Source: Erinaceus europaeus (taxonomy: Eukaryota > Chordata > Mammalia > Eulipotyphla > Erinaceidae). Taken from it: a stretch of DNA of 64,000 nt. A model generated the notes under the pieces. It did not search any database. It had not been told where the DNA came from and was given only the letters and a program-made list of their open reading frames with translations. This document shows, piece by piece, positions 20,365-30,902 of the stretch. Each line of letters begins with the position of its first letter. Positions within the stretch are counted from its first letter, which is position 1. The position numbers and the translations under genes are program-made. The stretch is taken from NCBI RefSeq assembly GCF_950295315.1, contig NC_080171.1, positions 116,059,064 through 116,123,063 of the forward strand, read 5' to 3'.

Positions 20365-20482
20365 ATAAGCAGCACTGGAGAGATACCATAATGACTATGC
20401 AAAAAACTGTCACGCCTGAGGTATCAAAAGTTCCAAATTCAATGCCCAGCATCACTGTAAACCAGAGCTGAGATATACGACT
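20365..20482 (+). mobile_element. SINE C, diverged
   Basis: ataccataatgactatgcaa, then aattcaatgcccagcatcac; substitutions throughout. Confidence 0.75.
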
Positions 20483-20503
20483 GGATAAAGAAATTATCTG
20501 CTT

Positions 20504-20914
20504 GGGGGCCAGGCGGTAACACAGCAGGTTAAGCGCACGTAGTGCAAAGCACAAGGACTGGTGTAAGGATCCTGGTTCCAGCCCCTGGCTCCCCACCTGC
20601 AGGGGTGTCCCTTCACCAGCAGTGAAGCAGGTCTGCAGGTGTCTGTCTTTCTCTCTCCCCCTCTCTGTCTTCCCCTCCTCTCTCCATTTCTCTCTGTCCT
20701 GTCCAACAACAATGAGATCAATAACAACAACAATAATAACAAGAATGATGATAATTAAGGGCAATAAAATGGGAAAAAATGGCCTCTAGGAGAGTGGATT
20801 TGTAGTGCAGGCACCAAGCCCCATCAATAACTCTGGAGGCAAAAAGAAAGAAAGAGAGGGAGAGAGAGAGAGAGAAAGAAAGAAAGGAAGGAAGAAAGAA
20901 AGAAAGGAAGAAAG
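20504..20914 (+). mobile_element. SINE A long with GAAA tail
   Basis: Complete, with 3' module. The tail has become gaaag/gaaggaa microsatellite (about 20838-20914). TSD aaagaaattatctgctt at 20487-20503, repeated at the right end to 20931. Confidence 0.93.
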
Positions 20915-21029
20915 AAAGAAATTATCTGCTTATAGCATGATGACCTCTCTAGTTCCACACACTTTGTCGCAAAAGATGCAATGTAATTCTTTTTTTTTTT
21001 TTTTAGTTTTAGAGTAGTATTTCACAGTA

Positions 21030-21078
21030 TTTTTTTGTTTTGTTTTGCCTCCAGGGTTATTGCTGGCTCTCAGTGCCA
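21030..21078 (-). mobile_element. SINE 3' module fragment
   Basis: gcctccagggttattgctgg followed at once by unrelated sequence. Confidence 0.7.
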
Positions 21079-21085
21079 AGTCTCT

Positions 21086-21187
21086 GCGTGGGGTTCTCAT
21101 TTTCATCCTAATCCTGTGCAGTGAGGGAGAGCACATAAATAAGAAACTTCCAGTCCTGGGTCTTATGAGCCAAGGGCCAAATTTCTC

Positions 21188-21218
<31 letters not shown>

Positions 21219-21546
21219 TTTTTTTTTTTTTTGGTCTCCTTTCTTTGACATTTCTCTCTTCACCTGTCTTCTTGAGGCTCCCCTTACCCTCTGTCATCCT
21301 GCTCCCACATTTCTTTCGAAGATTTTATCCCTAGATTAAATTATTCTATTGTACCTGAAAACACCACCAGAGGACTTGGTGGGTGGGGGTGGGTGGCTAA
21401 GGAGCCCTATCAGGGGTTCAAGCAGTGCTGACTATTATCATCTCAGTGTGTTGACAGGTACCTCTTCAGATTCCTCAGTGTCCCTGAAACTGGGTCAAGT
21501 GCATGGTAAAGCAACACACTACTAATGTGAGCTATTTTGCCAATAG
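21086..21546. other. No gene seen; short CT tract
   Basis: Apart from a tc-repeat and T run at about 21190-21232, this is non-repetitive sequence with no usable frame. Confidence 0.5.
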
Positions 21547-21547
21547 T

Positions 21548-21757
21548 TTTTTTAAAAAATATATTTTACTTTATTTCTTTATTGGATAGAGTAAGAGAGA
21601 AATCAAGAGAGAATGGGGATATAGAGAAGGAGAAATACAGACACCGGCAGCACTGCTTCACTGTAAATATAGCTCTCTGCCAGCCAGCAGGTGAGGATAG
21701 GGGGCTTGAACCCAGGTGTTTGCGCATGGTTCCTCAACCAGGTATGCCACTGCCCTC
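21548..21757 (-). mobile_element. SINE B
   Basis: ctttattggatagagtaaga on the tail side, ccaggtatgccactgcc at the head. Confidence 0.85.
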
Positions 21758-23014
21758 ACCACTCCATAGTCTTAATATCTCCCATAGGTTTGGGTATTTA
21801 GAGGTTATGGAAGCAGCTCCTGGGTGAAACCAGGAAGGTCATGTTGAACAGAGGCTTTGCAGACAGTTCTGGACCCAGGACCTTCAGCAGCTGAAGGCTG
21901 CCCTGCTCCCTTCCTACCCGTCCTATGCCCCTCTCTATGCTGCACATGAATGGACACTCTCAGGTTCCATGTGCAACACAGGGAGAGGCAGACGGGGAGT
22001 TGCGACAGCTAAGCCGAGCTAATTTAACATTTAAGTCTGTGGGGAAGGTAAGGACTCTGGGCTCCTTTCCCTCTGGCCCGTCTCTGGGATGAGGAGTACA
22101 TTGCTTATTCAATCCCTTGAGGTTACCCTGCGTCAAAATGCTCCTGAACATGACGAGAATAGCACCGGGCCAACAGAGAAATAACCTGCCAGGCAATTAT
22201 TAAGTGTTTTCCGAAAGTGATGTTGCTTTGCAAAATGTCTCATAATAAATCGAATATACACATTCACTTAGAGAGAAAGAGAATAGCATTTGGTTTAATT
22301 TAATAATGATTTAGATGATGGTAAGTAAATTCAAATTAAATTATTGATTTTCATGATTGTAAATTAGAACTCCAACAAGAATAAATGACAAGTATTTTTT
22401 TTTCTATCTGAGTAGATTCTAATTCTTAGAAAGTTACATGGAAAATAAGTCTCCATCAGTCTATGCAATGAATGAGTGTACTGACATTGTTATTCATAGC
22501 AGCCTTGTAGAGTGCAGGCCCTCTTGGTGGATTACTGCAGAGTCATTTTTCTGCAGGGACGCTGGAGGACGACATAATGGCTTCTGCACAGCATCTGGTC
22601 CTGCTGGGTAGTGACCGCACTGCCTGGTGATGAGTCTTTTCCAGGCAACTGACAGAACTAGCTAATAATAACTCCATAGTCATTGAGTAGTCTGTGATAG
22701 TAATGAAATTCAATTCAAAAAATAAGTTTACATATACTTTCGTGATTCACCAGTCCCCATATTTATTTTATTTCTCATATTGTATCAAGCATCTTCTTTA
22801 TGTGGGTGTCTGTGAATACGACGGAGGAGTGATGGGGTGAGAAGGTAGATTTTTGGCTTCCATCTAAGAGTACTTCCAGATGAGAAATTTGAAATAAGAA
22901 AAACCTCTCACCGACAAATAATATCCCCATCTCTAGGAAAAGCAAAGACCAATACTGCCCAGGCATCTCTTTACTTACTGTACTGAGATTATAGTTCTGT
23001 TCAGTTGGAATGTA
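21758..23014. other. Low-repeat stretch, 1.26 kb
   Basis: The longest stretch in the window where I recognise no mobile element. Open frames are under 80 codons and show no domain. AT-rich blocks near 22240-22400 are the best candidates for conserved non-coding sequence, but there is nothing in the sequence alone to prove it. Confidence 0.45.
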
Positions 23015-23027
23015 TGATTAATACATT

Positions 23028-23317
23028 AATTTTTTAATATTTATTTACTTTCCCTTTTGTTGCCCTTGTTGTTTTTTATTGTTGCTGTAGTTATTATTGT
23101 TGTTATTGATGTCATCGTAGATATATAGGATGGAAAGAAATGGAGAGAGGAGGGGAAGACAGAGGGGGAGAGAAAGATAGACACCTGCAGACCTGTTTCA
23201 CTGCCTGTGAAGTGACTCCCCTGCAGGTGGGGAGCCGGGCCTTGAACCGGGATCCTTAGGCAAGTCCTTGCACTTTGTGCCACGTGCGCTTAACCAGCTG
23301 TGCTACCACCCGACTCC
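23028..23317 (-). mobile_element. SINE A
   Basis: Complete. 13-bp TSD tgattaatacatt at 23015-23027 and 23318-23330. Confidence 0.95.
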
Positions 23318-23349
23318 TGATTAATACATTTGAACAGTAAAGTAAGCAA

Positions 23350-23627
23350 GAGGAGTCAGGGTGGTGGCACTCTGGGTTAAGCACACATAGTATGAGGTGC
23401 AAGGATTCCTGTTCCAGCCCCCGGCTCTCCACCTGCAGGGGGGTCACTCACCTCACAAACAGTGAAGCAGGTCTGCAGGTGTCTTTCTTTCTCTCCTCTC
23501 TATGCCCCTCTCCTCTCTCAATTTCTCTCTGTCCTATCGAATAAAATAGGAAAAAATGGCCATAGGAGCAGTGATCCGAAGTGCAGGCACTGAACTCCAG
23601 CGATAATCCTGGAGGCAAAAAAAAAAA
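23350..23627 (+). mobile_element. SINE A/B intermediate, long form
   Basis: Head ggagtcagggtggtggcact, 3' module and A-run. agtaagcaaga is present on both sides (about 23340 and 23638). Confidence 0.88.
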
Positions 23628-23699
23628 AAAAATCAACAGTAAGCAAGAATATCACCAGAGAAAGCTCCTACTATTGTCATGAATCCCTGGTACATCACA

Positions 23700-23772
23700 T
23701 GGAAGTACTAGCACATGCCTTAGGCATGGGAGTCTCTTTGCATAATCATGCTATTTACCCTGCCCCTGCCCT
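23700..23772 (-). mobile_element. SINE C fragment
   Basis: gcatgggagtctctttgcat, then a degraded start. Confidence 0.6.
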
Positions 23773-24126
23773 GGGTTGTCAGTTGATAATGAGCCATTAG
23801 ATTGAGCAGACTTGCCCCCTAGGTTCTCAAATGTGTCCAACCCAGAAGTATACGTGGTGTTCACTTCCTACGCACTAAACTTTTAGCCCATAGGATTCTG
23901 GGACTGGTGAACATTGGCTTCTCCTGGGTGGAATGTTCCTTGATGCTGTTCACAGTGACTACGGCCAACCGCACTTAGCAAGGGCCAACTCAAAAACCAT
24001 CATCTCAAATGACTTCTTCCTGCTCTGTCTTCCCCCTTGGCCTTTTCTCTTGTGTATAGGACAGAGTGTATAGAGCTCCTCCCTCCCAATCTGTTTTCTA
24101 TACCTTTTGTTTTATTTTTCCATGTT
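23773..24126. other. No feature seen
   Basis: Non-repetitive sequence; no frame with recognisable content. Confidence 0.5.
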
Positions 24127-24263
24127 TTAAAGGTTTATTTAGTTGATAGTGGAGGGGGGGGATGTTTCAGAGCAACACTGGCATATGGAATGCCAGGGTG
24201 TGAACTCAGGACTCCGTGCTTGAGGGCCCAAGGCTTTAGCAATCGCACCACTTCCCAGGGCCC
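24127..24263 (-). mobile_element. SINE D-like, diverged
   Basis: gtgtgaactcaggactccgt, then gcttgagggcccaaggcttt matches the antisense D head with substitutions. Confidence 0.55.
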
Positions 24264-24367
24264 TTTGATAAAGACTTGGTTTTCTGTTTCCCAAAAGAGG
24301 TAATAAGGACCTATTTCATAAAGTACTTCTGAAGCTTGAGCATGGATTATTTAGATTACATAGTGCT

Positions 24368-24508
24368 TTTAAAAATACTTTTATGTATTTATTTATTTAT
24401 TATTGGATAGAGACAGAAATTGAAAGGGAAGGGAGCTAGAAAGGGAGAGACAGACACCTGAAGCTCTGCCTCACCACTCATGCAGTCTCCCAGGTGGGGA
24501 GACTACAT
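24368..24508 (-). mobile_element. SINE B, head missing
   Basis: Tail and body are present (ttattattggatagagacag). It stops after cccaggtggggagac. Confidence 0.75.
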
Positions 24509-24574
24509 AGTATTTTACGACACAATGTTTCTGTTTGTGAATGTTTTCCCTTGAGTTTTCTCCTCTCTGAATAC

Positions 24575-24771
24575 AGTTGTGTGTCATTTATGAACTAAGT
24601 TTCATTCTGGTAAACGAGTCATTAGGTGATTTTTGCCCCATTTTGAATGTGGGAAGATGTAACTACACAAACTTACTATACACCTAGACTGTAAGGTATA
24701 GCATACTGGGACCACATACACATTATACTACTGACAAAGCATTGCTAACCTGCCCGTGATCATTGAACACC
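24575..24771 (+). mobile_element. Ancient DNA transposon remnant (MER-type)
   Basis: Starts cagttgtgtgtcatttatga, has gtcattaggtgatttt, then actacacaaacttactatac, then acacctagactgtaaggtat, and ends near gggaccacatacacattat. This order matches, from memory, a short non-autonomous mammalian hAT-type element. Terminal repeats are degraded and the family name is unsure. Confidence 0.5.
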
Positions 24772-24957
24772 CCTACTAACCATTATATTCTAAGCTCTAT
24801 AGAAAACAAGGCTTGCTTCCTACCTCTATGTTCCTATGACTTTCTTTCTTCATTGTCCTACCTGACTGCAACTGAGTCAATATACTTACCACTGGTCTTG
24901 TGTCTCTAACATATGAACATTGGTGTATTTTTATTCATGTCCAGAAATACCTTTGAG
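24772..24957. other. No feature seen
   Basis: Non-repetitive sequence between the DNA transposon remnant and the next SINE. Confidence 0.4.
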
Positions 24958-25096
24958 GGTGGGGATAGATAGCATAATGGTTACGCAAAGAGATTCTCAT
25001 GCCTGAGGCTCTGAAGAACCAGGTTCAGTCAGTCCCCCCACACCGTAAACCAGAGCTGAGCAGTGCTCTAGTAAAAAAAAAAAAAAAAAAAAAAAC
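24958..25096 (+). mobile_element. SINE C
   Basis: gatagcataatggttacgca head, with an A22 tail directly after gctctagt. Confidence 0.9.
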
Positions 25097-25325
25097 AATT
25101 CTTTCTCTCAATTGAGGTCTATAATCTCCAAGAAACCTTGGTAATTACCATGATTCATTCTGACATCCATGTCAAGTGTTGAGATCTCATTTTCTTTCCA
25201 AACCACTTGTGATATATAACTCAGGTTATATATCAGCAAAGGACTAAACTCTCAAAATAGGTATCTCTGTAATCATACTGGAAATGAAACACAGCATTGT
25301 TTTGTATGTGATTAAATTTGACGTA

Positions 25326-25692
25326 GGAGGCCGGGCAGTAGCACAGCTGGTTAAGTGCACATGGCGCAAAGCACAAGGACCAGTGTAAGGATCCCAGTTC
25401 GAGCGAGCCCTGCTCCTCACCTGCAGGGGGGGGGGGGGGAGTTGCTTCACAAGTAGTGAAGCAGGTCTGCAGATGTCTATCTTTCTCTCCTCTCTGTCTT
25501 CCCCTCCTCTCTCCATTTCTCTCTGTCCTATCCAACAACAATGACAGCAATAAAAACAACAACAATAATAACAAGGATAAACAACCAGGGCAATAAAAGG
25601 GGGGGGGGAAAGCCTCCAGAAGCAGTGGACTCCTAGTGTAGGCACCAAGCCCCAGCAATAACCCTGGAAGCAAAAAAAAAAAAAAAAAAAAG
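25326..25692 (+). mobile_element. SINE A long
   Basis: Complete, with G11 and G9 runs and A-run tail. aaatttgacgtagg before and aaatttggcgtaagg after are a slightly diverged TSD. Confidence 0.92.
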
Positions 25693-25695
25693 GAA

Positions 25696-26219
25696 ATTTG
25701 GCGTAAGGTGCATTTGATTTTGTACCACATTTCATGCACATATCCATCAACTTTCTCATTTGCACTCCTAAACACAGGCAACATTTGCTGGACAGGTTAT
25801 TGGGATTCATTGAATTAATAGGAGGTTCGAAGACCTGACTTGGAAAAGGGAGAACTAACAGAGATTTGGAGAAAATAGAAGGTTTAGGAAAGTATTTACC
25901 ATAGGAATGATCTGTTAGACATGGAGCCTCTTGGTCCTATGTTATACACCAGAGGCAAATCCTGAGGGAAAAAAATACACACACGTTTATTCATCAGCGT
26001 AGGATAAACCATGGCATCGTCCTGATCTAAACCTGAACTGTCAGTGAAGTAGCACAATTGTATCTATTTCTTGCTGACTGGGTCTTCCAGTTGTAGCACG
26101 TCTCTAGCCCACTCACATCCTGTGACTATAACTGGCCACCCTTCTAGACTGACCAGCAGGATGAGAGAGAACTAGAAGGATGGACAGGGAGTTTTCATTA
26201 CATCAGTCTGCAGTTGACA
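25696..26219. other. No feature seen
   Basis: Non-repetitive sequence; no convincing frame. Confidence 0.5.
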
Positions 26220-26262
26220 ATTCTTTCTTTCTTTCTTTCTCTTCCTTTCTTTCTTTGTGTGT
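26220..26262. repeat. CTTT-rich microsatellite
   Basis: ttctttctttctttctttct interrupted by ctcttcc. Confidence 0.9.
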
Positions 26263-26265
26263 GTA

Positions 26266-26370
26266 TGTTTCTTTTTATTTATTTGGTTTCTTAATGACAG
26301 CAATACAGAGAGGGAAGGGCCAGAGCATTAGTCAGCTTTGACTTATGGTAGTACTGGGGACTGATCACAC
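26266..26370 (-). mobile_element. SINE C, diverged
   Basis: tttcttaatgacagcaatac, then cagctttgacttatggtagt, then gggactgatcac. Confidence 0.6.
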
Positions 26371-26383
26371 ACCTATTTCCTGT

Positions 26384-26443
26384 CTTTTTTTTTTCCAACA
26401 GGGTTATTGTGGAGGTTCTGCTCTGGGAGGCCATCCCCCCATT
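26384..26443 (-). mobile_element. SINE 3' module fragment, diverged
   Basis: aacagggttattgtggaggt, then tctgggaggccatcc, with an internal loss. Confidence 0.5.
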
Positions 26444-26719
26444 TTTTATGTGTCATTTTATTTACATGAAGTGTAAAAACATATCAACTAGTATATTATG
26501 CAACAATTTATATTGTAGAAAATATTGCTAGTTGCCTGTCTTTAAAAATATTTTGCGGGAGTCGGGATGTAGCGCAGCGGGTTAAGCGCAGGTGGCGCAA
26601 AGTACAAGGACCGGCATAAGGATCCCGGTTCGAACCCCGGCTCCCCACCTGCAGAGGAGTCGCTTCACAGGCGGTGAAGCAAGTCTGCAGGTGTCTATCT
26701 TTCTTTTTTTTTTTATTTT

Positions 26720-26906
26720 TTTATTTTTAAATTTCTTTATTGGGGGATTAATGTTTTACAATAGACAGTAAATACAATAGTTTGTACATAACATTTCTCA
26801 GTTTTCCACATAACAATACAACCCCCACTAGGTCCTCTGTCATCCTTTTTGGAGCTGTACTCTCCCCCCCACCCCCCAGTCTTTTACTTTGGTGAAATAC
26901 ACCAAC
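26720..26906 (-). mobile_element. Second L1 3' UTR at end of copy 2
   Basis: From the caccaaagtaaaagactggg type start to the AATAAAG-containing 3' end (antisense ttctttattgggggattaat). It is a 3' UTR piece only, and provides the final poly(A) signal of the insertion. Confidence 0.85.
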
Positions 26907-26917
26907 TTTAAAAAATT

Positions 26918-26985
26918 TTTTTCCCTTTTGTTGCCCTTGTTTTTTTTTTTTGTTGTTGTTGTTATAGTTATTATTGTTTTTTTTT
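26918..26985 (-). mobile_element. SINE A tail piece
   Basis: ttcccttttgttgcccttgt, a T run, then ttgttgttgttatagttatt. Only the tail is present, between R and the second L1 3' UTR. Confidence 0.8.
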
Positions 26986-27512
26986 TTTATTTAAGAAAGG
27001 ATTAATTAACAAAACCATAGGGTAGGAGGGGTACAACTCCACACAATTCCCACCGCCCAATCTCCATATCCCACCCCCTCCCCCAATAGCTTTCCCATTC
27101 TCTATCCCTCTGGGAGCATGGACCCAGGGTCATTGAGGGTTGCAGAAGGTAGAAGGTCTGGCTTCTGTAATTGCTTCCTCGCTGAACATGGGCGTTGACT
27201 GGTCGGTCCATACTCCCAGTCTGCCTCTCTCTTTCCCTAGTAGGATGGGTCTCTGGGGAAGCTGAGCTCCAGGACACATTGGTGGTGTCTTCAATCCAGG
27301 GAAGTCTGGTCGGCATCCTGATGATACCTGGAACCTGGTGACTGAAAAGAGAGTTAACATACAAAGCCAAACAAATTGTTGAGCAATCATGGACCCAAAG
27401 CTTGGAAAAGTGGAGAGGAAGTATTAGGGAGGTACTCACTGCAAACTCTAGTATACTTCTGCTTTCTTACTTTGGTGCCATACTCCAAACTCAGTCAATT
27501 TCTGCTTTGCGT
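26986..27512 (-). mobile_element. R segment attached to L1 copy 2
   Basis: Nearly identical to 55471-56010. It begins (sense) after A12 with an L1-3'-UTR-like ggagtatggcaccaaagtaa and joins R inside its intron at aaagcagaagta. It ends with the R 3' end and a second A-rich tail. It contains a 145-codon frame at 27002-27439. Confidence 0.9.
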
Positions 27513-27712
27513 TTCTACTTCTTTTTTTTTTTTTACATGCATAACATTCCCCAGATTCCCATTTAGCAATACAACCCCCACTATTTCATTCATCATTTTT
27601 CATGGACCTGTATTCTCCCCACCCACCCACCCACCCCAGAGTCTTTTACTTTGGTGTAATACTCCAATTCCATTTCAGGTTAGACTTGTGTTTTCTTTTC
27701 TAATCTTGTTTT

Positions 27713-28432
27713 TCAACTTCGGCCTGAGAGTGAGATCATCCCATATTCATCCTTCTGTTTCTGACTTATTTCACTCAACATGATTTTTTCAAGGTCCATC
27801 CAAGATCGGCTGAAAACGGTGAAGTCACCATTTTTTACAGCTGAGTAGTATTCCATTGTGTATATATACCACAACTTGCTCTGAATGACTCTGAAAATGT
27901 CCAATAGTTCTAGGTTATCTATCTCTTCATTTAGCTCCCTTATGTCTTTACTGATTTTCTTCCTGGATGATCTGTCAAGTTGAGATAGTGGGGTGTTGAA
28001 GTCCCCTACTATGATTGTGTTACTGTTAATATATTGCTGTAGCTCTTTCAGTAGAAGTTTGATGTATTTAGATGGCTTCTCATGGGGTGCATAGATATTA
28101 ATAATTGTTAAGTCCTCTTGATTGACTGATCCTCTGAGCATTAAGTAGTGTCCATTCCTATCTTTTTAAATCTTATGTATTTTAAAGTCTATCATGTCAG
28201 ATATGAGAATAGCTGTTCCTGCCCTTTTTTGTGGGCCATTGGCTTGAATGATAGTTTTCCATCCTTTCACTTTAAGTCTGTGTTTGTCTTGTTGCGTTAG
28301 GTGAGTTTCCTGTAGACAACATATTGTTGGGTTGTGTTTTCTGATCCATCTTCCTACTCTGTGTCTTTTAATAGGTGAATTCAGGCCATTGACATTTATT
28401 GATATCAAAGATTGAAGATATTTTAACGCCAT
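27713..28432 (-). pseudogene. L1 copy 2 ORF2, internally deleted
   Basis: ORF2 starts normally at 28432 with the endonuclease N-terminus ([15 protein letters not shown]), then meets a TAA at 28168-28166 where copy 3 has a Lys codon. The frame continues to DIFRVI and then jumps at about 27880 to the extreme C-terminus ([18 protein letters not shown]). The missing 3104 bp, measured on copy 3, equals 3105 bp in an intact ORF2, so the deletion keeps the frame. The whole reverse transcriptase and the Cys motif are gone. Confidence 0.93.
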
Positions 28433-28488
28433 TCTTGTAGAGTTTTAGAGTGTTTTGATATATGTTCTATTTGTGGTGGTCTGGTTGT

Positions 28489-29463
28489 TTATAGGAAACC
28501 TTTCAGAACTTCTTTCAAGGCAGGCTTGGTGATGGTTGCTTCCTTCAACTGTTGTTTGTCTGAGAAGGTTTTGATGCTTCCATCTAGTCTGAATGACAGT
28601 CTAGCAGGATATAGTATTCTTGGCTGAAAGCCTTTCTCATTGAGCACTTGATAGATATCCTGCCATTCTCTTCTGGCCTGTAGTGTTTGTATGGAGAAGT
28701 CTGCTGCTAATCTTATGGGTTTTCCTTTGTAGGTGACTCTTTGTTTTTCTCTTGCAGCCTTGAGGATCCTTTCTTTATCCTTATTCCTTTCCAATCTAAG
28801 TATGACATGTCTTGGTGTCTTTAGGTCTGGGTTAATTCTGTTTGGGACCCTCTGGGCTTCTTGAATCTTTATGTCTTTGGTGTTGTCTAGACTAGAGAAA
28901 TTTTCAGCTATTATGGCCTGGAGAACGCTTTCTTCCTCCCCTTCTCTTTCTTCCTCTGGTAAGCCAATAATGCGTATATTGTTTCTTTTGAAGTCATCCC
29001 ATAGGACTCTGTTGTTGTTTTCAGCATCTCTTAATCTCTTTTTGAGATCTCTTACTTCTTCTTTAGTTGTCTCTAATTCATCCTCAGTCTTGCTAATTCT
29101 GTCTTCAGCCTCATTGATTCTGTTCTCTCTGCCCTCTACTGCTTTCTGGAGTTCATCTGTTTTGTTGCCCTGCTCTAATACTGTTTTAGCTTGTTCAGCT
29201 AGTTGCCTTCTTAGCTCAGCAATTTCAGCTTTCAGCTCTCTAATAACCATGAGATTATTAGAATTTTCTTCCATATTCTCATTTGTTGTTCCTGCAGTTC
29301 TGATTACAATTTTTTCAAATTCTTTACTCACTCCTGTTATTATTTCCTTAGCTAATGTTTGGATGTTGAACTCGTTGTTTTGTGCTTTGCCCTCTGGAGG
29401 ACTTTTAGCTGGACTCTTGTCCTGGTTCGAGTCTCCATTATTTTTTCTTGTTGTTTTAACCAT
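28489..29463 (-). CDS. L1 ORF1 protein, intact (copy 2)
   Basis: A 324-residue open frame, the full length of ORF1 in this lineage. ORF1p coats L1 RNA as a trimer and is needed for retrotransposition. Residues 1-60 are a basic, Lys/Ser/Pro-rich tail. About 71-152 is a heptad-rich coiled coil (RELKAEIAELRRQLAEQ). About 160-255 is the RRM (NNIRIIGLPEEEREGEE). The remainder is the C-terminal domain (ADFSIQTLQARREW). The start is the first ATG after the 5' UTR and matches copy 3. There are a handful of substitutions relative to copy 3 and no stop. ORF2 next to it is dead, so this copy could supply ORF1p only. Confidence 0.93.
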   Translation of the reverse strand: MVKTTRKNNGDSNQDKSPAKSPPEGKAQNNEFNIQTLAKEIITGVSKEFEKIVIRTAGTTNENMEENSNNLMVIRELKAEIAELRRQLAEQAKTVLEQGNKTDELQKAVEGRENRINEAEDRISKTEDELETTKEEVRDLKKRLRDAENNNRVLWDDFKRNNIRIIGLPEEEREGEEESVLQAIIAENFSSLDNTKDIKIQEAQRVPNRINPDLKTPRHVILRLERNKDKERILKAAREKQRVTYKGKPIRLAADFSIQTLQARREWQDIYQVLNEKGFQPRILYPARLSFRLDGSIKTFSDKQQLKEATITKPALKEVLKGFL

Positions 29464-30120
29464 TTTATATAAGTTAAGAGGTTTTTCAATCCCTGAGTTG
29501 GAGTTCAGTGGTGTAAAAGCCTTTTTTTTTTTTCCCCTGTAGGCTATGGTAGCCTGAGGGCTTTTAAACTATCAATAGGTTTCTTGGCTTAATCAATGAC
29601 TCCTGACCAAGAGATAAAGCAGGGTGTGGCAGAGATAATCCAGTGGTTATGCAAAGAGACTTTCACAGCCCTTCAGCTATGCCACCGAGGTATAGGTCTT
29701 CTCCTGAGTTTCCCGGTTAGATCTCTGTACCCTAGTGTCCCTCCCTGTTGCTGCTCCAGATTCTGAGGGTAGTAGCAATGGAGACTCAGAGTTGTACTTG
29801 GTGAGTCTCTGGGGAGTCCTTTCCTCCCTTCAGCTGTCCCCTTGTTGGTGGAGCAGACTGGAGGTGGTGTCTCCACTGACAAACTGTCGAACTGTTAGCA
29901 GTCACTTAATCTCTCCTTAGGCCCCTCTCTCCTCTCTGTCACCAGCCACGCGTGTTTGTACTCACGGGTGATTTACTGGGTTTCTGTGGTCATTCTAGTC
30001 CTGTCTTGTTTCGGTCAGGGTGGTCTCCTTTGGTATTCCTAGTTGATCCGGGAGAGGAGAGGAGAGGAGAGGAGAGAAAGCGATCTGCTGCTCGTAGCTC
30101 CGCCTCCGGAAGTCGAAAAG
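29464..30120 (-). promoter_or_regulatory. L1 copy 2 5' UTR
   Basis: The most complete 5' UTR in the window. The sense start lies in gacttccggaggcggagc, followed by five TCTCC units and about 600 bp colinear with copy 3. An internal Pol II promoter is expected here from L1 biology; no motif was proved. Confidence 0.75.
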
Positions 30121-30454
30121 GTGTCTATCTTTCTCTCCCCCCTCTGTCTTCCCCTCCTCTCTCCGTTTCTCTCTGTCCTATCCAACAACGACAACAACAA
30201 TAATAACTACAATAATAAAACAACAAGGGCAACAAAAGGGAATAAATAAATTAAATAAAAATATTAAAAAAAAGAAAAAAAATATTTTGCTTTTTTATTT
30301 TAATGAGAGAAAAAACAGACTAAAGACTAAAACACTGTTCAGTTTTGGCTTATGCTAGTGCTGGGAATTGAACCTGGGACCTCAGACATGAAAGTCATTT
30401 TTTATTTTTATTTTTATTTATTTATTTTTTAATTTTTTATTTAAGAAAAGTCAG

Positions 30455-30588
30455 CACTTTTTTTTTTTTTTTTTTTTACCAGAGCACCGCTCAGTTCTAG
30501 CTTTTGGTGATGCTTGGAATTGAACCAGGAACTTTGGAGGCTCAGGCATAGAAAGGTTTTTTGCATAACCATTATGCTATCTCTCCAG
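30455..30588 (-). mobile_element. SINE C
   Basis: T run, accagagcaccgctcagttc, gaattgaaccaggaactttg and tgcataaccattatgctatc. gaaagtcattttt follows it, repeating the sequence before the nest. Confidence 0.88.
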
Positions 30589-30600
30589 CCGAAAGTCATT

Positions 30601-30897
30601 TTTTAAAAAATATTTATTTATATTCCCTTTTGTTGCCCTTGTTGTTTTATTGTTGTAGTTATTATTATTGTTGTTGTTGTTGTTGATGTCGTTGTTGTTG
30701 GATAGGACAGAGAGAAATGGAGAGAGGAGGGGAAGACAGAGAGGGGGAGAGAAAGACAGACACCTGCAGACCTGCTTCACCACCTGTGAAGCGACTCCTC
30801 TGCAGGTGGGGTGCCAGGGGCTAGAACCGGGATCTTTTGTAGGTTCCTGCGCTTTGCACCACTTGGGCTTAACTCGCTGAGCTACCGCCCGACTCCC
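30601..30897 (-). mobile_element. SINE A
   Basis: Complete; head ends taccgcccgactcccc. First of four antisense A copies in a row. Confidence 0.93.
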
Positions 30898-30902
30898 CAT
30901 TT

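Larger units (their letters stand above)
26705..30120 (-). mobile_element. L1 copy 2 with 3' transduced chain
   Basis: Antisense insertion of 3.4 kb bounded by TSD gtgtctatctttct (26691-26704 and 30121-30134). In the sense direction it holds: the L1 5' end (starting near cgacttccggaggcggagc) with five TCTCC units; 5' UTR; intact ORF1; ORF2 with a 3.1-kb internal deletion; a 3' UTR cut at atgcatgt followed by A12; an R segment; a SINE A tail piece; a second L1 3' UTR; and poly(A). All of this lies inside one TSD pair, so it was either one long read-through transcript or later insertions nested in the tail. Confidence 0.9.
26562..30262 (+). mobile_element. SINE A split by L1 copy 2
   Basis: Head and body at 26562-26704; tail at 30121-30262. 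The 14-bp gtgtctatctttct at the break is present on both sides, so the L1 entered an existing SINE. Confidence 0.93.

Noticed and set aside
21758..23014. Exon search in the longest repeat-poor stretch
   Set aside because: No frame above 80 codons, no paired splice sites with coding character, no recognisable domain.
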